From Sphingobacteriales bacterium (GTDB lineage Bacteria > Bacteroidota > Bacteroidia > Chitinophagales > Chitinophagaceae), in assembly GCA_012270485.1 (NCBI GenBank), contig JAAXIF010000020.1:198501-262500 (forward strand): a stretch of DNA of 64,000 nt, in the 5' to 3' direction. How positions within the stretch are numbered: the first letter of the stretch is position 1; each line of letters starts with the position of its first letter. The notes under the pieces are model-generated. The model was given only the letters and a program-made list of their open reading frames with translations. It ran no database searches and was not told where the DNA came from. Both the position numbers and the translations under genes were made by a program. Below, piece after piece: positions 1-9,359 of this stretch.

Positions 1-554
1 CCAACGGACAACAAAATAAAAGACACAGAATTGAACATATTGAAATGACCACCACAGTGGATATTGAAAGATTTCATCAACTCGGTGTATTGCCTTCTAT
101 GCAACCCATTCATGCATATCCCGGAACCATTGATGTGTGGAGTAAAGCAGTAGGAGAACAAAGATTACCCTTGTCATTTCCTTGGGCATCATTTCTGCAA
201 AACAAAACCAAATTGGTATTTGGTAGCGATTGGCCTGCTTGTATCAGTTTAAACCCCATTCGAGGTATCCATAATGCAGTGAACCGAATGACAACAGATG
301 GTAAGCCTGTTGGTGGCTGGATTCCTGCACAAAAAATCAATTTGCAAGATGCCTTGTATGCCTATACCGCAGGTGCTGCTTATGGTTCTTTTGATGAACA
401 AGAAAAAGGGCAACTTAAAAAAGGGTACCTGGCGGACTTTATTGTACTCTCACAAGATCTTTTTAAGATCAAACCGGAAGATATTTATAAAACAAAAGTG
501 GAGTTGACAGTTGTAGGCGGTAAGAAAGTTCATCCAACTGGTCTTTATGAATAA
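1..554 (+). CDS. Amidohydrolase family protein, C-terminal fragment
   Basis: The reading frame is open from base 3, so the gene enters from the left edge and only about 183 C-terminal residues are present. The first codons read RHRIEHIE, the metal-ligand His motif of YtcJ-like amidohydrolases (Amidohydro_3, TIM barrel), and FGSDWPA near 220-236 carries the late metal-binding or catalytic Asp of that superfamily. The C-terminus (KGYLADFIVLS, then VVGGKKVH) is the usual composite beta-sandwich closing strand. It probably hydrolyses an amide, imide or cyclic C-N bond, but the substrate cannot be told from this part. The ATG at 45 is internal, not the start. Confidence 0.85.
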   Translation, partial: NGQQNKRHRIEHIEMTTTVDIERFHQLGVLPSMQPIHAYPGTIDVWSKAVGEQRLPLSFPWASFLQNKTKLVFGSDWPACISLNPIRGIHNAVNRMTTDGKPVGGWIPAQKINLQDALYAYTAGAAYGSFDEQEKGQLKKGYLADFIVLSQDLFKIKPEDIYKTKVELTVVGGKKVHPTGLYE

Positions 555-653
555 AAGCAGCAATAACACTATAGAAAACGATAGCATATTTTTTAGAAAT
601 GCATTTTAATATAGTAAGATTATAAACGAATCGCTTATTTGAAAACCAACCAT

Positions 654-3600
654 ATGAAAAATAAATATTTCGGTATTTGCAGAATAGTTTTCTGCCTTGT
701 ACTCTTAAGTACATATGGTACTTTGTTTGCGCAAGGTACTATGTTACTTCGTCAACCCAATGCCAGTAAAGATCATATCGTCTTTGTACATGCAGATGAT
801 ATTTGGGTCACTACTATGAATGGTGGAGATGCCCGTAGATTAACATCCGCTATGGGAACAGAACTCAATCCTAAAATCAGTCCTGATGGTAAATGGGTAG
901 CTTTTACCGGTCAGTATGATGGTAATACGGATGTATATATTGTTTCGATTGATGGTGGCGAACCAAAAAGAATGACATGGCATCCCGGTGCTGATATTGT
1001 TCATGGCTGGTTGCCTGATGGAACGGGTGTTTACTTTACTTCCGGCAGAGAAGGATATCCCACTGTGAATACCAAGTTCTTTACAGTCAGTGTCAAAGGA
1101 GGAACGCCAACTGCCATGCCTTTACCTTTTGGTTTCTCCGGTACTTTATCTCCTGACGGACAAACCATGGCATACCTGCCTTATAGTTTGTGGGATCCTG
1201 AATGGAGAAACTATCGTGGTGGTCAGGCACAGCCCATCTGGTTATTCAATATGAAAACCTTTGAAACAGTAAAAACGAAACAAGGAGATAGAGAAAGACA
1301 TAGTAGTCCGACCTGGAACAATGGTATTTTATATTTCTTATCTGAACAGGATTATATCAATAATGTGTGGTCGTATGATCCGAAAACAAAAGCACAAAAA
1401 CAGATCACGTTTCATAAAGATTTTGATATCAAAAATGTTTCTGCTGCCAATAATAAATTGATCTATGAGCAAGGAGGTTATTTACATAGCTATGATATTA
1501 CAACACAAAAAACACAAAAGCTGGAGATTCATGTGAAAGCTGATCTGAATTGGGGTCGCCCTCGTTGGAATAATCTTAGTGGGGGTAGTCTGATTAATGC
1601 GAGTTTATCTCCTACGGGGAAAAGAGCACTGTTTGAGAGTAGAGGGGAAATATTTACCGTACCCAAAGAAAATGGAGATTGGAGAAATATCACCAACTCT
1701 ACAGGTGCTGCTGACAGATCACCTATTTGGTCGCCTGATGGACAAAAACTTGCTTGGTTTTCAGATGCCAGTGGTGAATATCAGTTAATGGTAAGAGATC
1801 AGTTTGGATTACAAGAGGCACAAGCATTTCCGATTCCGAATAAGAAATTTTATTTCACACCTGCCTGGTCGCCTGATAGTAAATACATTGCATTTACAGA
1901 TACCGATTATAATATCTGGTACATGGATGTGAAAACAGGTACCATTAAAAAGGTAGATACCGATCGTTATGCGCATCCTAACAGAACCATGAAGCCTGTT
2001 TGGTCACCGGATAGTAAATGGATTGCGTATGTTCAGTTGCAGAACAATCAGTTCAAAGCAGTAAAAGTATACAATCTTGAAACCGGTGTGAGTAGGCAAT
2101 TAACGGATGGTTTATCTGATGCTATTGATCCGCAATGGGATGAAACTGGTAAGTACTTATACTTTTTAGCAAGTACTGATTTTGGATTGGCAACAGGTTG
2201 GTTGGATATGAGTAATTACAATTATCCGGTAACACGTACATTATACATTGCAGTACTGAGTAAAGATGCAGCATCTCCATTAGAACCCAAAAGTGATGAT
2301 GAACCCGTGAAGAACCCTGCTGATACCGGTTCTAAACAAACAAAACCAACAGCCGCTTCCGGTGTTCAAGTGAAAATTGATTTTGATGGATTGGATCAGC
2401 GAATCATTGCTGCGAATATTCCATTGAGAAATTATACAGGCTTAGTAGCAGGACCTGATGGCACCGTGTTTTATATGGAAGCAATACCCAATCAGCCTGG
2501 TGTAGTATTGAATAGATTCAGTACGAAAGATCAAAAAACGATTGAGTTTGCTAGAGCTGTGAATAGTGCAGTTACCAGTGCTGATCGCAAAAATTTATTG
2601 TATCGTTCAGGTGCCGGATGGTACATCGTTGGTACGTCGGCAGCTCCTCGTCCGGGTGAAGGCAGATTGGCAACCGATGCCATGAAAGTATATGTGGATC
2701 CCGGTAAAGAAGCAGAACAGATCTATAAGGAAGGATGGCGTTTGCAAAGAGATTTTCTCTATGTGGATAATGTACATGGTGCACCATGGGATAAGATCTA
2801 TGAGTGGTACAAGCCTTGGGTAAAACATGTAAAACACAGATCAGACCTTAACTATATCATTGATATTATTAGTGGAGAAGTAGCAGTTGGACATTCTTAT
2901 GTGAGTGGTGGTGATTTCCCGGATGTGCCCACTATTCCGGGTGGATTATTGGGTGCAGACTATCAAGTAGATAATGGTTATTTCAAGATCAAAAAAATAT
3001 ATACCGGTGAAAATTGGAATCCTGAATTAAGATCGCCGTTGAGTGGTCCGGGTATCCATGTAAAAGCGGGAGACTATTTGCTGGAAGTGAATGGAGAAAA
3101 ATTGGATGCATCCATGAACTTGTATCGTTTGTTTGAAGGCACTGCCAATAGACAAATTAAAATCAGGGTGAATAGTAAGCCTACTTTAGAAGGCTCTCAA
3201 TTGATAACAGTTGTTCCCATTGCCAATGAAGCCGCACTGCGTTCTCGCGATTGGGTAGAAGGCAATCGTCGAAAAGTAGATGCATTATCCGGAGGCAAAC
3301 TGGCTTATGTATATGTGCCGAATACAGGTGATCCCGGATATACTTCATTCAATCGTTATTATTTTTCTCAACAGGATAAACAAGGTGCCATCATTGATGA
3401 AAGAAATAATGGTGGAGGATCTGCTGCTGATTATATGATTGATGTGATGAGTAGAAAATTACAAGGATACTTCAATAACAGGGTAGAAGGGCATCGCGTT
3501 TCAACCACACCGATGGCTGGAATTTGGGGTCCTAAAGTGATGATCATTAATGAAAATGCAGGATCAGGTGGTGATCTGTTACCGTATATGTTTAGAAAGA

Positions 3601-3917
3601 TGAAACTGGGTCCATTGGTAGGAACAAGAACATGGGGTGGACTGGTAGGTACTTGGGATACACCGCCGTTCATCGATGGTGGAAGAATGGTGGCACCCAG
3701 AGGAGGGTTCTTTGATACAGATGGTAAATGGGCTGTAGAAGCAGAAGGTGTGGCGCCTGATATTGAAGTGTTTCATGATCCAAAAGTGATCATCGAGGGA
3801 CGAGATCCACAATTGGAAAGAGCTGTTCAAGAAGCTTTACGTTTAATGCCTACACAAGGAATTGAATTGAAGAAAGAACCTACTCCACCGATTCGATCCT
3901 TCCGTCCGAAGAATTAG
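654..3917 (+). CDS. Tricorn protease homolog, S41 family serine peptidase, exported
   Basis: This 1087-residue protein starts at the ATG at 654, which opens a clear signal peptide (MKNKYFGICRIVF, cleavage near FAQ); an in-frame TTG at 639 would spoil it. The N-terminal two thirds is a WD40/PD40-type beta-propeller with repeated SPDGKWVAF, SPDGQKLAW and SPDSKYIAF blades. A core domain with GHSYVSGGD, a PDZ domain (GIHVKAGDYLLEVNGE) and an S41 C-terminal domain follow. The nucleophile Ser is in NENAGSGGDLLPY and the late acidic residue in AVEAEGVAPDIE. Tricorn-type enzymes cut peptides released by larger proteases; export here suggests periplasmic peptide digestion. Archaeal tricorn has Ser before its catalytic His, whereas this protein has Gly. 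A Rho-independent terminator follows the stop. Confidence 0.93.
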   Translation: MKNKYFGICRIVFCLVLLSTYGTLFAQGTMLLRQPNASKDHIVFVHADDIWVTTMNGGDARRLTSAMGTELNPKISPDGKWVAFTGQYDGNTDVYIVSIDGGEPKRMTWHPGADIVHGWLPDGTGVYFTSGREGYPTVNTKFFTVSVKGGTPTAMPLPFGFSGTLSPDGQTMAYLPYSLWDPEWRNYRGGQAQPIWLFNMKTFETVKTKQGDRERHSSPTWNNGILYFLSEQDYINNVWSYDPKTKAQKQITFHKDFDIKNVSAANNKLIYEQGGYLHSYDITTQKTQKLEIHVKADLNWGRPRWNNLSGGSLINASLSPTGKRALFESRGEIFTVPKENGDWRNITNSTGAADRSPIWSPDGQKLAWFSDASGEYQLMVRDQFGLQEAQAFPIPNKKFYFTPAWSPDSKYIAFTDTDYNIWYMDVKTGTIKKVDTDRYAHPNRTMKPVWSPDSKWIAYVQLQNNQFKAVKVYNLETGVSRQLTDGLSDAIDPQWDETGKYLYFLASTDFGLATGWLDMSNYNYPVTRTLYIAVLSKDAASPLEPKSDDEPVKNPADTGSKQTKPTAASGVQVKIDFDGLDQRIIAANIPLRNYTGLVAGPDGTVFYMEAIPNQPGVVLNRFSTKDQKTIEFARAVNSAVTSADRKNLLYRSGAGWYIVGTSAAPRPGEGRLATDAMKVYVDPGKEAEQIYKEGWRLQRDFLYVDNVHGAPWDKIYEWYKPWVKHVKHRSDLNYIIDIISGEVAVGHSYVSGGDFPDVPTIPGGLLGADYQVDNGYFKIKKIYTGENWNPELRSPLSGPGIHVKAGDYLLEVNGEKLDASMNLYRLFEGTANRQIKIRVNSKPTLEGSQLITVVPIANEAALRSRDWVEGNRRKVDALSGGKLAYVYVPNTGDPGYTSFNRYYFSQQDKQGAIIDERNNGGGSAADYMIDVMSRKLQGYFNNRVEGHRVSTTPMAGIWGPKVMIINENAGSGGDLLPYMFRKMKLGPLVGTRTWGGLVGTWDTPPFIDGGRMVAPRGGFFDTDGKWAVEAEGVAPDIEVFHDPKVIIEGRDPQLERAVQEALRLMPTQGIELKKEPTPPIRSFRPKN

Positions 3918-3938
3918 TATTGTATCATTTTATTTTTA

Positions 3939-3971
3939 TCGCCTGATCTTTTTGATCAGGCGATTTTTTTT
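3939..3971 (+). terminator. Rho-independent terminator of the tricorn-like gene
   Basis: A perfect 10-bp stem (TCGCCTGATC with GATCAGGCGA), a five-T loop and a run of eight T residues lie 22 bases after the stop at 3917. Confidence 0.9.
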
Positions 3972-4068
3972 AAATAGTAATCTGGGATTATCTGAATAGG
4001 TATTCTTTGGATAGCACTTACTATTTTATTTTTTATCCCTTACATTGTGGTTGTCTAAAATAAATGCC

Positions 4069-5424
4069 ATGTTAAGAAGAAAATTTATTGCACAGACAGG
4101 ATTAACAGCTGCTGCTATGACTGTACTTCCTTCCATCAACACCTATGCTGAAACAAAAGCAGAAAAAGTACGTCTAGCCATTATTGGAACAGGTCTTCGT
4201 GGACAAAATCATTTGGACTTGATCTTACGCAGAGCTGATACAGAGCTAGTAGCCATTTGTGATATCAATGATAAAATGCTGGAATCAGCTAAAGCCATGA
4301 TTACGAAGAGTGGTAAAGCTATGCCACAGGTATTTACGGGAGACCCTTATGCATGGAAGAAAATGATTACAACCCATCAGCTTGACGGTATCATCATCGC
4401 TACTCCATGGGAATGGCATAAAGAAATGATTATCGGATCCATTCAAGCAGGTATCAAATATCTTGGCTCTGAAGTAATGATTGGCATTAGTTTGGAAGAT
4501 CATTGGGAAGTGGTACGTGCTGCAGAATCTGCAAAAGCGCATGTGATGATGCTGGAAAATGTTTGTTATAGAAGAGATGTGATGGCGGTATTGAATATGG
4601 TTAGACAGAACTTGTTTGGAGAGTTGATTCATTTACAGGGAGGCTATCAACATGATCTTCGGGAAGTGAAATTCAATGATGGAATTCATCCTTATGGTCA
4701 TGGTGTAGAGTTTGGTGAAAAAGGATTTTCTGAAGCTGCATGGCGTACGGCTCATTCTGTGAATCGAAACGGAGATTTATATCCAACACATGGTATTGGT
4801 CCGGTTGCTCACTATATCAATATCAATCGTGGGAATCGTTTTGTTTCATTGTCTTCATTTGCTTCCAAAGCAAGAGGCTTGCACAATCATATTGTAAAGA
4901 ATGGAGGTGAAAACCATCCCAATGCCAAAGTGAAATTTAAGTTGGGAGATGTAGTTACCACAAATATTCTTTGTGCCAATGGCGAAACCATTTTATTGCA
5001 GCATGATACCAACTTACCAAGACCCTACTCTTTGGGTTTTAGGGTGCAAGGAACCGAAGGAATCTGGATGGATGTAAACAAGGGGATTTATCTGGAAGGT
5101 AAATCGGCCAAAGCACATCAATGGGATAATAGTAAAGAATGGTTAGATAAATATGATCATCCTTTATGGAAAAGATGGAGTAAGGAAACAGATGGTGCGG
5201 GACATGGCGGTATGGATTTTTTTGTGATCCACTCATTTATAGAATCCATTAAAAGAAAACAAGCAACGCCTATGGATGTATATGATGCAGCTAGTTGGAG
5301 TGCGATTACACCATTGAGTGAACAATCCATTGGTTTAGGTAATCAGACTGTTCCATTCCCTGATTTCACCGGCGGGCAATGGATGTATCGAAAGCCCATA
5401 TTTGCATTGAATGATGAATATTGA
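4069..5424 (+). CDS. Gfo/Idh/MocA-type oxidoreductase, GH109 (alpha-N-acetylgalactosaminidase-like)
   Basis: 451 residues from the ATG at 4069; an in-frame TTG at 4045 is less likely. The N-terminus has a twin-arginine-like signal (RRKFIAQTGLTAAA) followed by a Rossmann motif (LAIIGTGLRGQNHL), so a pre-folded NAD-bound enzyme exported by Tat is likely. The blocks LENVCYRRDVMAVLNM, GELIHLQGGYQHDLR and GDLYPTHGIGPVAHY resemble GH109, which uses NAD+ in an oxidation-elimination mechanism to release alpha-GalNAc. Other exported Gfo/Idh/MocA proteins look similar, so the substrate is inferred. The next gene, 8 bases downstream, encodes a hexosamine-kinase-like protein, which fits amino-sugar use. 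Confidence 0.85.
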   Translation: MLRRKFIAQTGLTAAAMTVLPSINTYAETKAEKVRLAIIGTGLRGQNHLDLILRRADTELVAICDINDKMLESAKAMITKSGKAMPQVFTGDPYAWKKMITTHQLDGIIIATPWEWHKEMIIGSIQAGIKYLGSEVMIGISLEDHWEVVRAAESAKAHVMMLENVCYRRDVMAVLNMVRQNLFGELIHLQGGYQHDLREVKFNDGIHPYGHGVEFGEKGFSEAAWRTAHSVNRNGDLYPTHGIGPVAHYININRGNRFVSLSSFASKARGLHNHIVKNGGENHPNAKVKFKLGDVVTTNILCANGETILLQHDTNLPRPYSLGFRVQGTEGIWMDVNKGIYLEGKSAKAHQWDNSKEWLDKYDHPLWKRWSKETDGAGHGGMDFFVIHSFIESIKRKQATPMDVYDAASWSAITPLSEQSIGLGNQTVPFPDFTGGQWMYRKPIFALNDEY

Positions 5425-5432
5425 TACATGCT

Positions 5433-6479
5433 ATGTCAAATCATATTCCTCCCATATCGGTATTGAAAGCGTATGACTTACATGATCTTTCAGTAGAAGT
5501 AAGTACAATTAGTAATGGGTTGATCAATCATACCTGGAAACTAAGTAACGGCAACAATACCTGGATTCTTCAAAGAATCAATACCACTGTTTTTCAACAA
5601 CCTGAATGGATTCAAGAGAATATTGAGCAACTAGGTAGGTATATTCAATCCTTTAATCCCCAATACCTATTTGTAAAGCCGCTGAGCGCGTCGGATGGAA
5701 CTACTTTAGTACAACAAGATGGAAATTTTTATCGATTGTTTGTCTATATCCCAAATTCACAAACGATCACAGTAGTAGAGAATGTTCAACAAGCAAAAGA
5801 AGCGGCTTTTCAGTTTGGGAACTTCACCAGACAATTTGCCAATTTTGATTGTTCCCGGCTACATACAACGATCAAAAATTTTCACGATCTTTCGTTTCGA
5901 TATGAACAATTTCAGCAAGCACTTCGTAATGGCTTACAAGAACGTATCCTAGAGGCTGAAAAATGGATAGCTTTATTGGCATCCTGCTCTTTTATTGAAC
6001 AAACTTATCGATCTATACTGATTGATCCGGAATTCAAAGTGAGGGTGACGCACCATGATACCAAGATCAGTAATATTTTATTCGATCAAAATCATCATGG
6101 ACTATGTGTAATCGATCTGGATACGGTGATGCCGGGTTATTTCTTCAGTGATCTGGGTGATATGTTCCGAACATATTTATCTCCGGTGAACGAGGAAGAA
6201 AAAAACCTGAGTTTAATTCAGGTACGAACCGATATGTATAAAGCCATTGTAGATGGATATGCGCAAGGTATGGGAGATATTCTCACAGAAAAAGAACGAC
6301 AATCTTTTTTTGATGCAGGTGCTATCATGATTTACATGCAGGCACTTCGTTTCATGACTGATTTTTTGAATGGGGATCAGTATTACCAAATCCGGTACCC
6401 GACACATAATTATGAACGTACAAAAAATCAGATTACTTTATTACAGCATTATTTGAATAAGAGAGAAGCGCTTGAGTAG
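5433..6479 (+). CDS. nahK: Aminoglycoside phosphotransferase-fold kinase, N-acetylhexosamine 1-kinase-like
   Basis: 348 residues from the ATG at 5433; an in-frame TTG at 5421 would overlap the upstream stop. The catalytic loop HHDTKISNILFD (H-x-D-x4-N, residues about 207-218) and the Mg-binding VIDLDTVMPGY are closer to NahK than to antibiotic kinases, which lack the LDTVMPG pattern. NahK phosphorylates GlcNAc or GalNAc at C1 in the cytoplasm. The neighbouring GH109-like gene would release GalNAc, so the pair forms a plausible two-step salvage path. No sugar transporter lies in the immediate operon. Other APH-fold sugar, choline or homoserine kinases are the alternative. Confidence 0.78.
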   Translation: MSNHIPPISVLKAYDLHDLSVEVSTISNGLINHTWKLSNGNNTWILQRINTTVFQQPEWIQENIEQLGRYIQSFNPQYLFVKPLSASDGTTLVQQDGNFYRLFVYIPNSQTITVVENVQQAKEAAFQFGNFTRQFANFDCSRLHTTIKNFHDLSFRYEQFQQALRNGLQERILEAEKWIALLASCSFIEQTYRSILIDPEFKVRVTHHDTKISNILFDQNHHGLCVIDLDTVMPGYFFSDLGDMFRTYLSPVNEEEKNLSLIQVRTDMYKAIVDGYAQGMGDILTEKERQSFFDAGAIMIYMQALRFMTDFLNGDQYYQIRYPTHNYERTKNQITLLQHYLNKREALE

Positions 6480-6491
6480 AGAAACAGAATT

Positions 6492-7532
6492 CTATAAAGG
6501 GATACAAACAGCGGCTTTGATCATACCCGCTTCAGGGTTGTCTACTAGAATACGCGCTTTTTGTCCATAGATACTATAAATACGTTTTCTGATCTCACTC
6601 AAATGTTCATTTTCCTGTTCTAAGTAATTCGAGAAGTTGCCTGAGCTAATGACACCAAAGCAATGTAAGTCCTCCTTGTATTCAGAATAAATATGAATAC
6701 TACCTGTCTTAATTTGATCGTCAAAACCATGTCGAATTGCTTTTTCTACAAGATACTGCATCACCATTGCAGGAACAGGCTGGTCTAAAGTATCTTCTTC
6801 AATATCATATTGAACAAATAGCTGGTCTGCAAAACGAATCTGTTCTAGGGCAATATAATCTTTGATGATTGATAACTCTTTTTCAAAAAGCGTTTTTTCA
6901 GCCTTGTCAACCTGAATACTGTTGCGCAAAATATTACTCAACATGGTAATGGCTTTCCGGGCTCTTACAGGATCATCTGTAACGAGTGATCGAATACCAT
7001 TCAAACTATTGAATAAGAACTCCGGATTGATATGCGATTTTAAAGTAGTGATTTCTAATTCACTCAATAGGTTCTCCAGTTTGGCTTGTTCTATATTTTG
7101 TTCTCTGGTTTTTTGTACAAAATGATAAACGAAGTATAGTAGATTCCAGATTAGTACAAAATGGAAATAGGAAAATGCAAATCGGATCGCGATATCCAGA
7201 AAAGAGAAACTGGCGAGATCAAAAGATTGAATATCCATCCACGATTCTGTAGCAACAATACTAACACCAATAAAAAATGAAAATATCAAAGAGAGTATAC
7301 TCAAAGAAAATATCTGCTTCTGCAGACTAAGTTTTAGGATCCCCAATCGCTGAATGACCATGCGCATAATATGGGTTAGCCAAAATCCAATAAAAACATG
7401 GGTGAGTAATTGCTCAAAAAAATGAGGCTGTGGAGCAGCACGTATGGATAAATAAAAGAAAATATAGATCAAGCAGTAGAGAGACCATCCCGCTGTTTGA
7501 AAGATCCAATATGTTCTTTGGTGTTTATTCAT
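6492..7532 (-). CDS. LytS/YehU-type sensor histidine kinase homolog with degenerate catalytic motifs
   Basis: 346 residues. About four hydrophobic segments in the first 140 residues are followed by a PF06580-type core. The motif normally reading NPHFLFN is NPEFLFN here (residues 169-175), replacing the usual phospho-accepting His with Glu; the only nearby His is H167 in SHINPEF. The N-box reads LVEKAIRHG instead of LVENAIxHG, so the Mg-ATP Asn is Lys, and no GxGLxN glycine box can be seen (residues about 296-320). The protein may be a pseudokinase or partner of an active kinase. No LytR-type regulator is adjacent. It is convergent with the NahK-like gene, 12 bases apart. Confidence 0.85.
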   Translation of the reverse strand: MNKHQRTYWIFQTAGWSLYCLIYIFFYLSIRAAPQPHFFEQLLTHVFIGFWLTHIMRMVIQRLGILKLSLQKQIFSLSILSLIFSFFIGVSIVATESWMDIQSFDLASFSFLDIAIRFAFSYFHFVLIWNLLYFVYHFVQKTREQNIEQAKLENLLSELEITTLKSHINPEFLFNSLNGIRSLVTDDPVRARKAITMLSNILRNSIQVDKAEKTLFEKELSIIKDYIALEQIRFADQLFVQYDIEEDTLDQPVPAMVMQYLVEKAIRHGFDDQIKTGSIHIYSEYKEDLHCFGVISSGNFSNYLEQENEHLSEIRKRIYSIYGQKARILVDNPEAGMIKAAVCIPL

Positions 7533-7683
7533 ACGGGACTAAGATATTAAATATGTACATATCCCTTCAGGCAATGTATATGTTCGGTCCAACACCGATA
7601 AAATCAGGTAAATAGGCTATTTATAGATTATTCTGTTCATGTTCCGTAATAATCTATAAATTTCACGTTCATAAATATCTGAT

Positions 7684-9153
7684 ATGATCAAACAACTAAC
7701 TATCGGATTAGCAGCGATGCTGTTGATCAATACTTTGACTCTTGCACAGGCAAAACAAGAGTGGAATACTATTTTTAAAACCATTAATGATGAAGTACAG
7801 CAAAACTCTAAAGCCTATAGTGCTTTAAAAGATGCCACTGAAACCATTGGTCATCGTCTCACCGGTTCGAAGAATGGAGAAAAAGCTGAAGCCTATGCAT
7901 ACAATCTTCTAAAATCCTATGGATTTAAAGATGTAAAATATCAACCTTTTGAAGTAGAAAGTTGGAGCAGAGGAACTTTATCTGTTCAGATCGGAACCAA
8001 TACATCTGCTTTAAAGGAGGTGAAATCTGTTTCCTTGGCACATTCTCCCGTAGCTGCAGATGTTACACTTGAAGTAGCAGATATGGGCAATGGATTGGAA
8101 GAAGACTATTTAGCCAATCCCGGAAAAGTAACCGGAAAAATTGCACTGGTATACTTAGGTGTATTGCCAGGTTCTAAGCCGGGTACCAGAAGTTTACATC
8201 GTTCAGAGAAAACTGCATTGGCCACCAAATATGGAGCAAAAGGAATTATTATCATCAATACAGCAGATGGTGGAATTTTATTAACAGGCACTGCATCGGT
8301 AACAGGAAAACTAATACCTATTCCTGCAGTTTGTATTGGTAAAGAAGATGGAATGGCTTTCAAAGCTGAAGTAGCAAAAGCTACGCACTTTGCACATATC
8401 AAAATGACCAATTTTTCCGGCATGATCAAAGCAAGAAATGTAATTGCTACCATCAAAGGAAAAACACTACCGAATGAAAAAATTGTAGTGGGGGGACATT
8501 TAGATAGCTGGGATCTAGCAACCGGTGCTATTGATAATGGTATCGGATCTTTTTCGGTACTGGATATGGCACGTACTTTCAAAGTTTTAAAATTACAACC
8601 ACAACGCACCATTGAATTCGTAATGTTCATGGGAGAGGAAGAAGGTTTGTTAGGCTCAAAAGCTTATGTAGAGCAAGCTGTTAAAAATAAAACCATTGAT
8701 CAGTTGCGTTATATGCTGAACTATGATATGACCAACGATCCTAAAGGCTATTCAACTACTGCTGAAGAAAGTAAAGAATTGTTTCAATCGATAGGCGCCA
8801 TTGCAAAAAGTATAGATACTAGTTTCACCAACATTTTCAGAAGTGGAGCCGGATTGCATAGCGATCATCAACCATTTATGTTGCATGGTGTTCCAACAGG
8901 AGGTGCAGCAGGGGGTAGATTACCCAATAATGCTGGCCCTTGTTATCATGCAGATTGTGACGATTTTAAATTGGTAGATCCACAAGGAATGAAGAATACG
9001 GTCAGATTCAATGCCATGTTGTTATATGGTATTGCAGATACAGATATCATCAAAGCGAAACACTTTACCGATGCTGAAACCAGAGAGTTCTTATTAAAAA
9101 ACAATCTTAAAGAACCGCTAAAAATAGCAGGGGAATGGCGTTGGGAAGACTAG
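7684..9153 (+). CDS. Secreted M28 family metallopeptidase with PA domain (carboxypeptidase Q-like)
   Basis: 489 residues with a signal peptide ending near TLAQA. A PA-type insert lies at roughly residues 110-250 (GKIALVYLG, GAKGIIIINTADGG). Zinc-site motifs of M28 follow: GGHLDSWD, AIDNGIG, MGEEEGLLGS with the paired Glu residues, NYDM and CYHADCDD. These are the expected ligands of a di-zinc aminopeptidase or dipeptidase. It is probably periplasmic and processes short peptides. A second M28 gene lies at 19.4-20.8 kb but is only distantly similar. Its 3' end runs into a family-A repeat. Confidence 0.92.
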   Translation: MIKQLTIGLAAMLLINTLTLAQAKQEWNTIFKTINDEVQQNSKAYSALKDATETIGHRLTGSKNGEKAEAYAYNLLKSYGFKDVKYQPFEVESWSRGTLSVQIGTNTSALKEVKSVSLAHSPVAADVTLEVADMGNGLEEDYLANPGKVTGKIALVYLGVLPGSKPGTRSLHRSEKTALATKYGAKGIIIINTADGGILLTGTASVTGKLIPIPAVCIGKEDGMAFKAEVAKATHFAHIKMTNFSGMIKARNVIATIKGKTLPNEKIVVGGHLDSWDLATGAIDNGIGSFSVLDMARTFKVLKLQPQRTIEFVMFMGEEEGLLGSKAYVEQAVKNKTIDQLRYMLNYDMTNDPKGYSTTAEESKELFQSIGAIAKSIDTSFTNIFRSGAGLHSDHQPFMLHGVPTGGAAGGRLPNNAGPCYHADCDDFKLVDPQGMKNTVRFNAMLLYGIADTDIIKAKHFTDAETREFLLKNNLKEPLKIAGEWRWED

Positions 9154-9160
9154 GATGATA

Positions 9161-9300
9161 GAATACGAAACAAGAAATACGAAACAAGAAATAAGAAACA
9201 AGGGACAAGAAAGTTCCAAGAGATAATACTCAAGTTTAAATAGCGCCGGACTTTAGTCCGGCGAATAAGAGAATGAGAAATAAGAGATAAGGAGGTTGTA
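9161..9300 (+). repeat. Intergenic repeat family A, copy 1
   Basis: A tract of GAAACAAGAAATA-like words is followed by TTTAAATAG, the perfect inverted repeat CGCCGGACTTTAGTCCGGCG (9244-9263) and a GAGAATGAGAAATAAGAGA tail. The same order occurs at 38.3 kb, and inverted at 59.7 kb. The GAAACAAG tract is complementary to the coding end of the convergent gene at 9360-9393, so a long stem could enclose the GC-rich core. Confidence 0.88.
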
Positions 9301-9359
9301 AGAGCTAATATTTACAGCAGAAGGTGAAAGCATCGATCTTGAATCTTATACCCTGTGCC

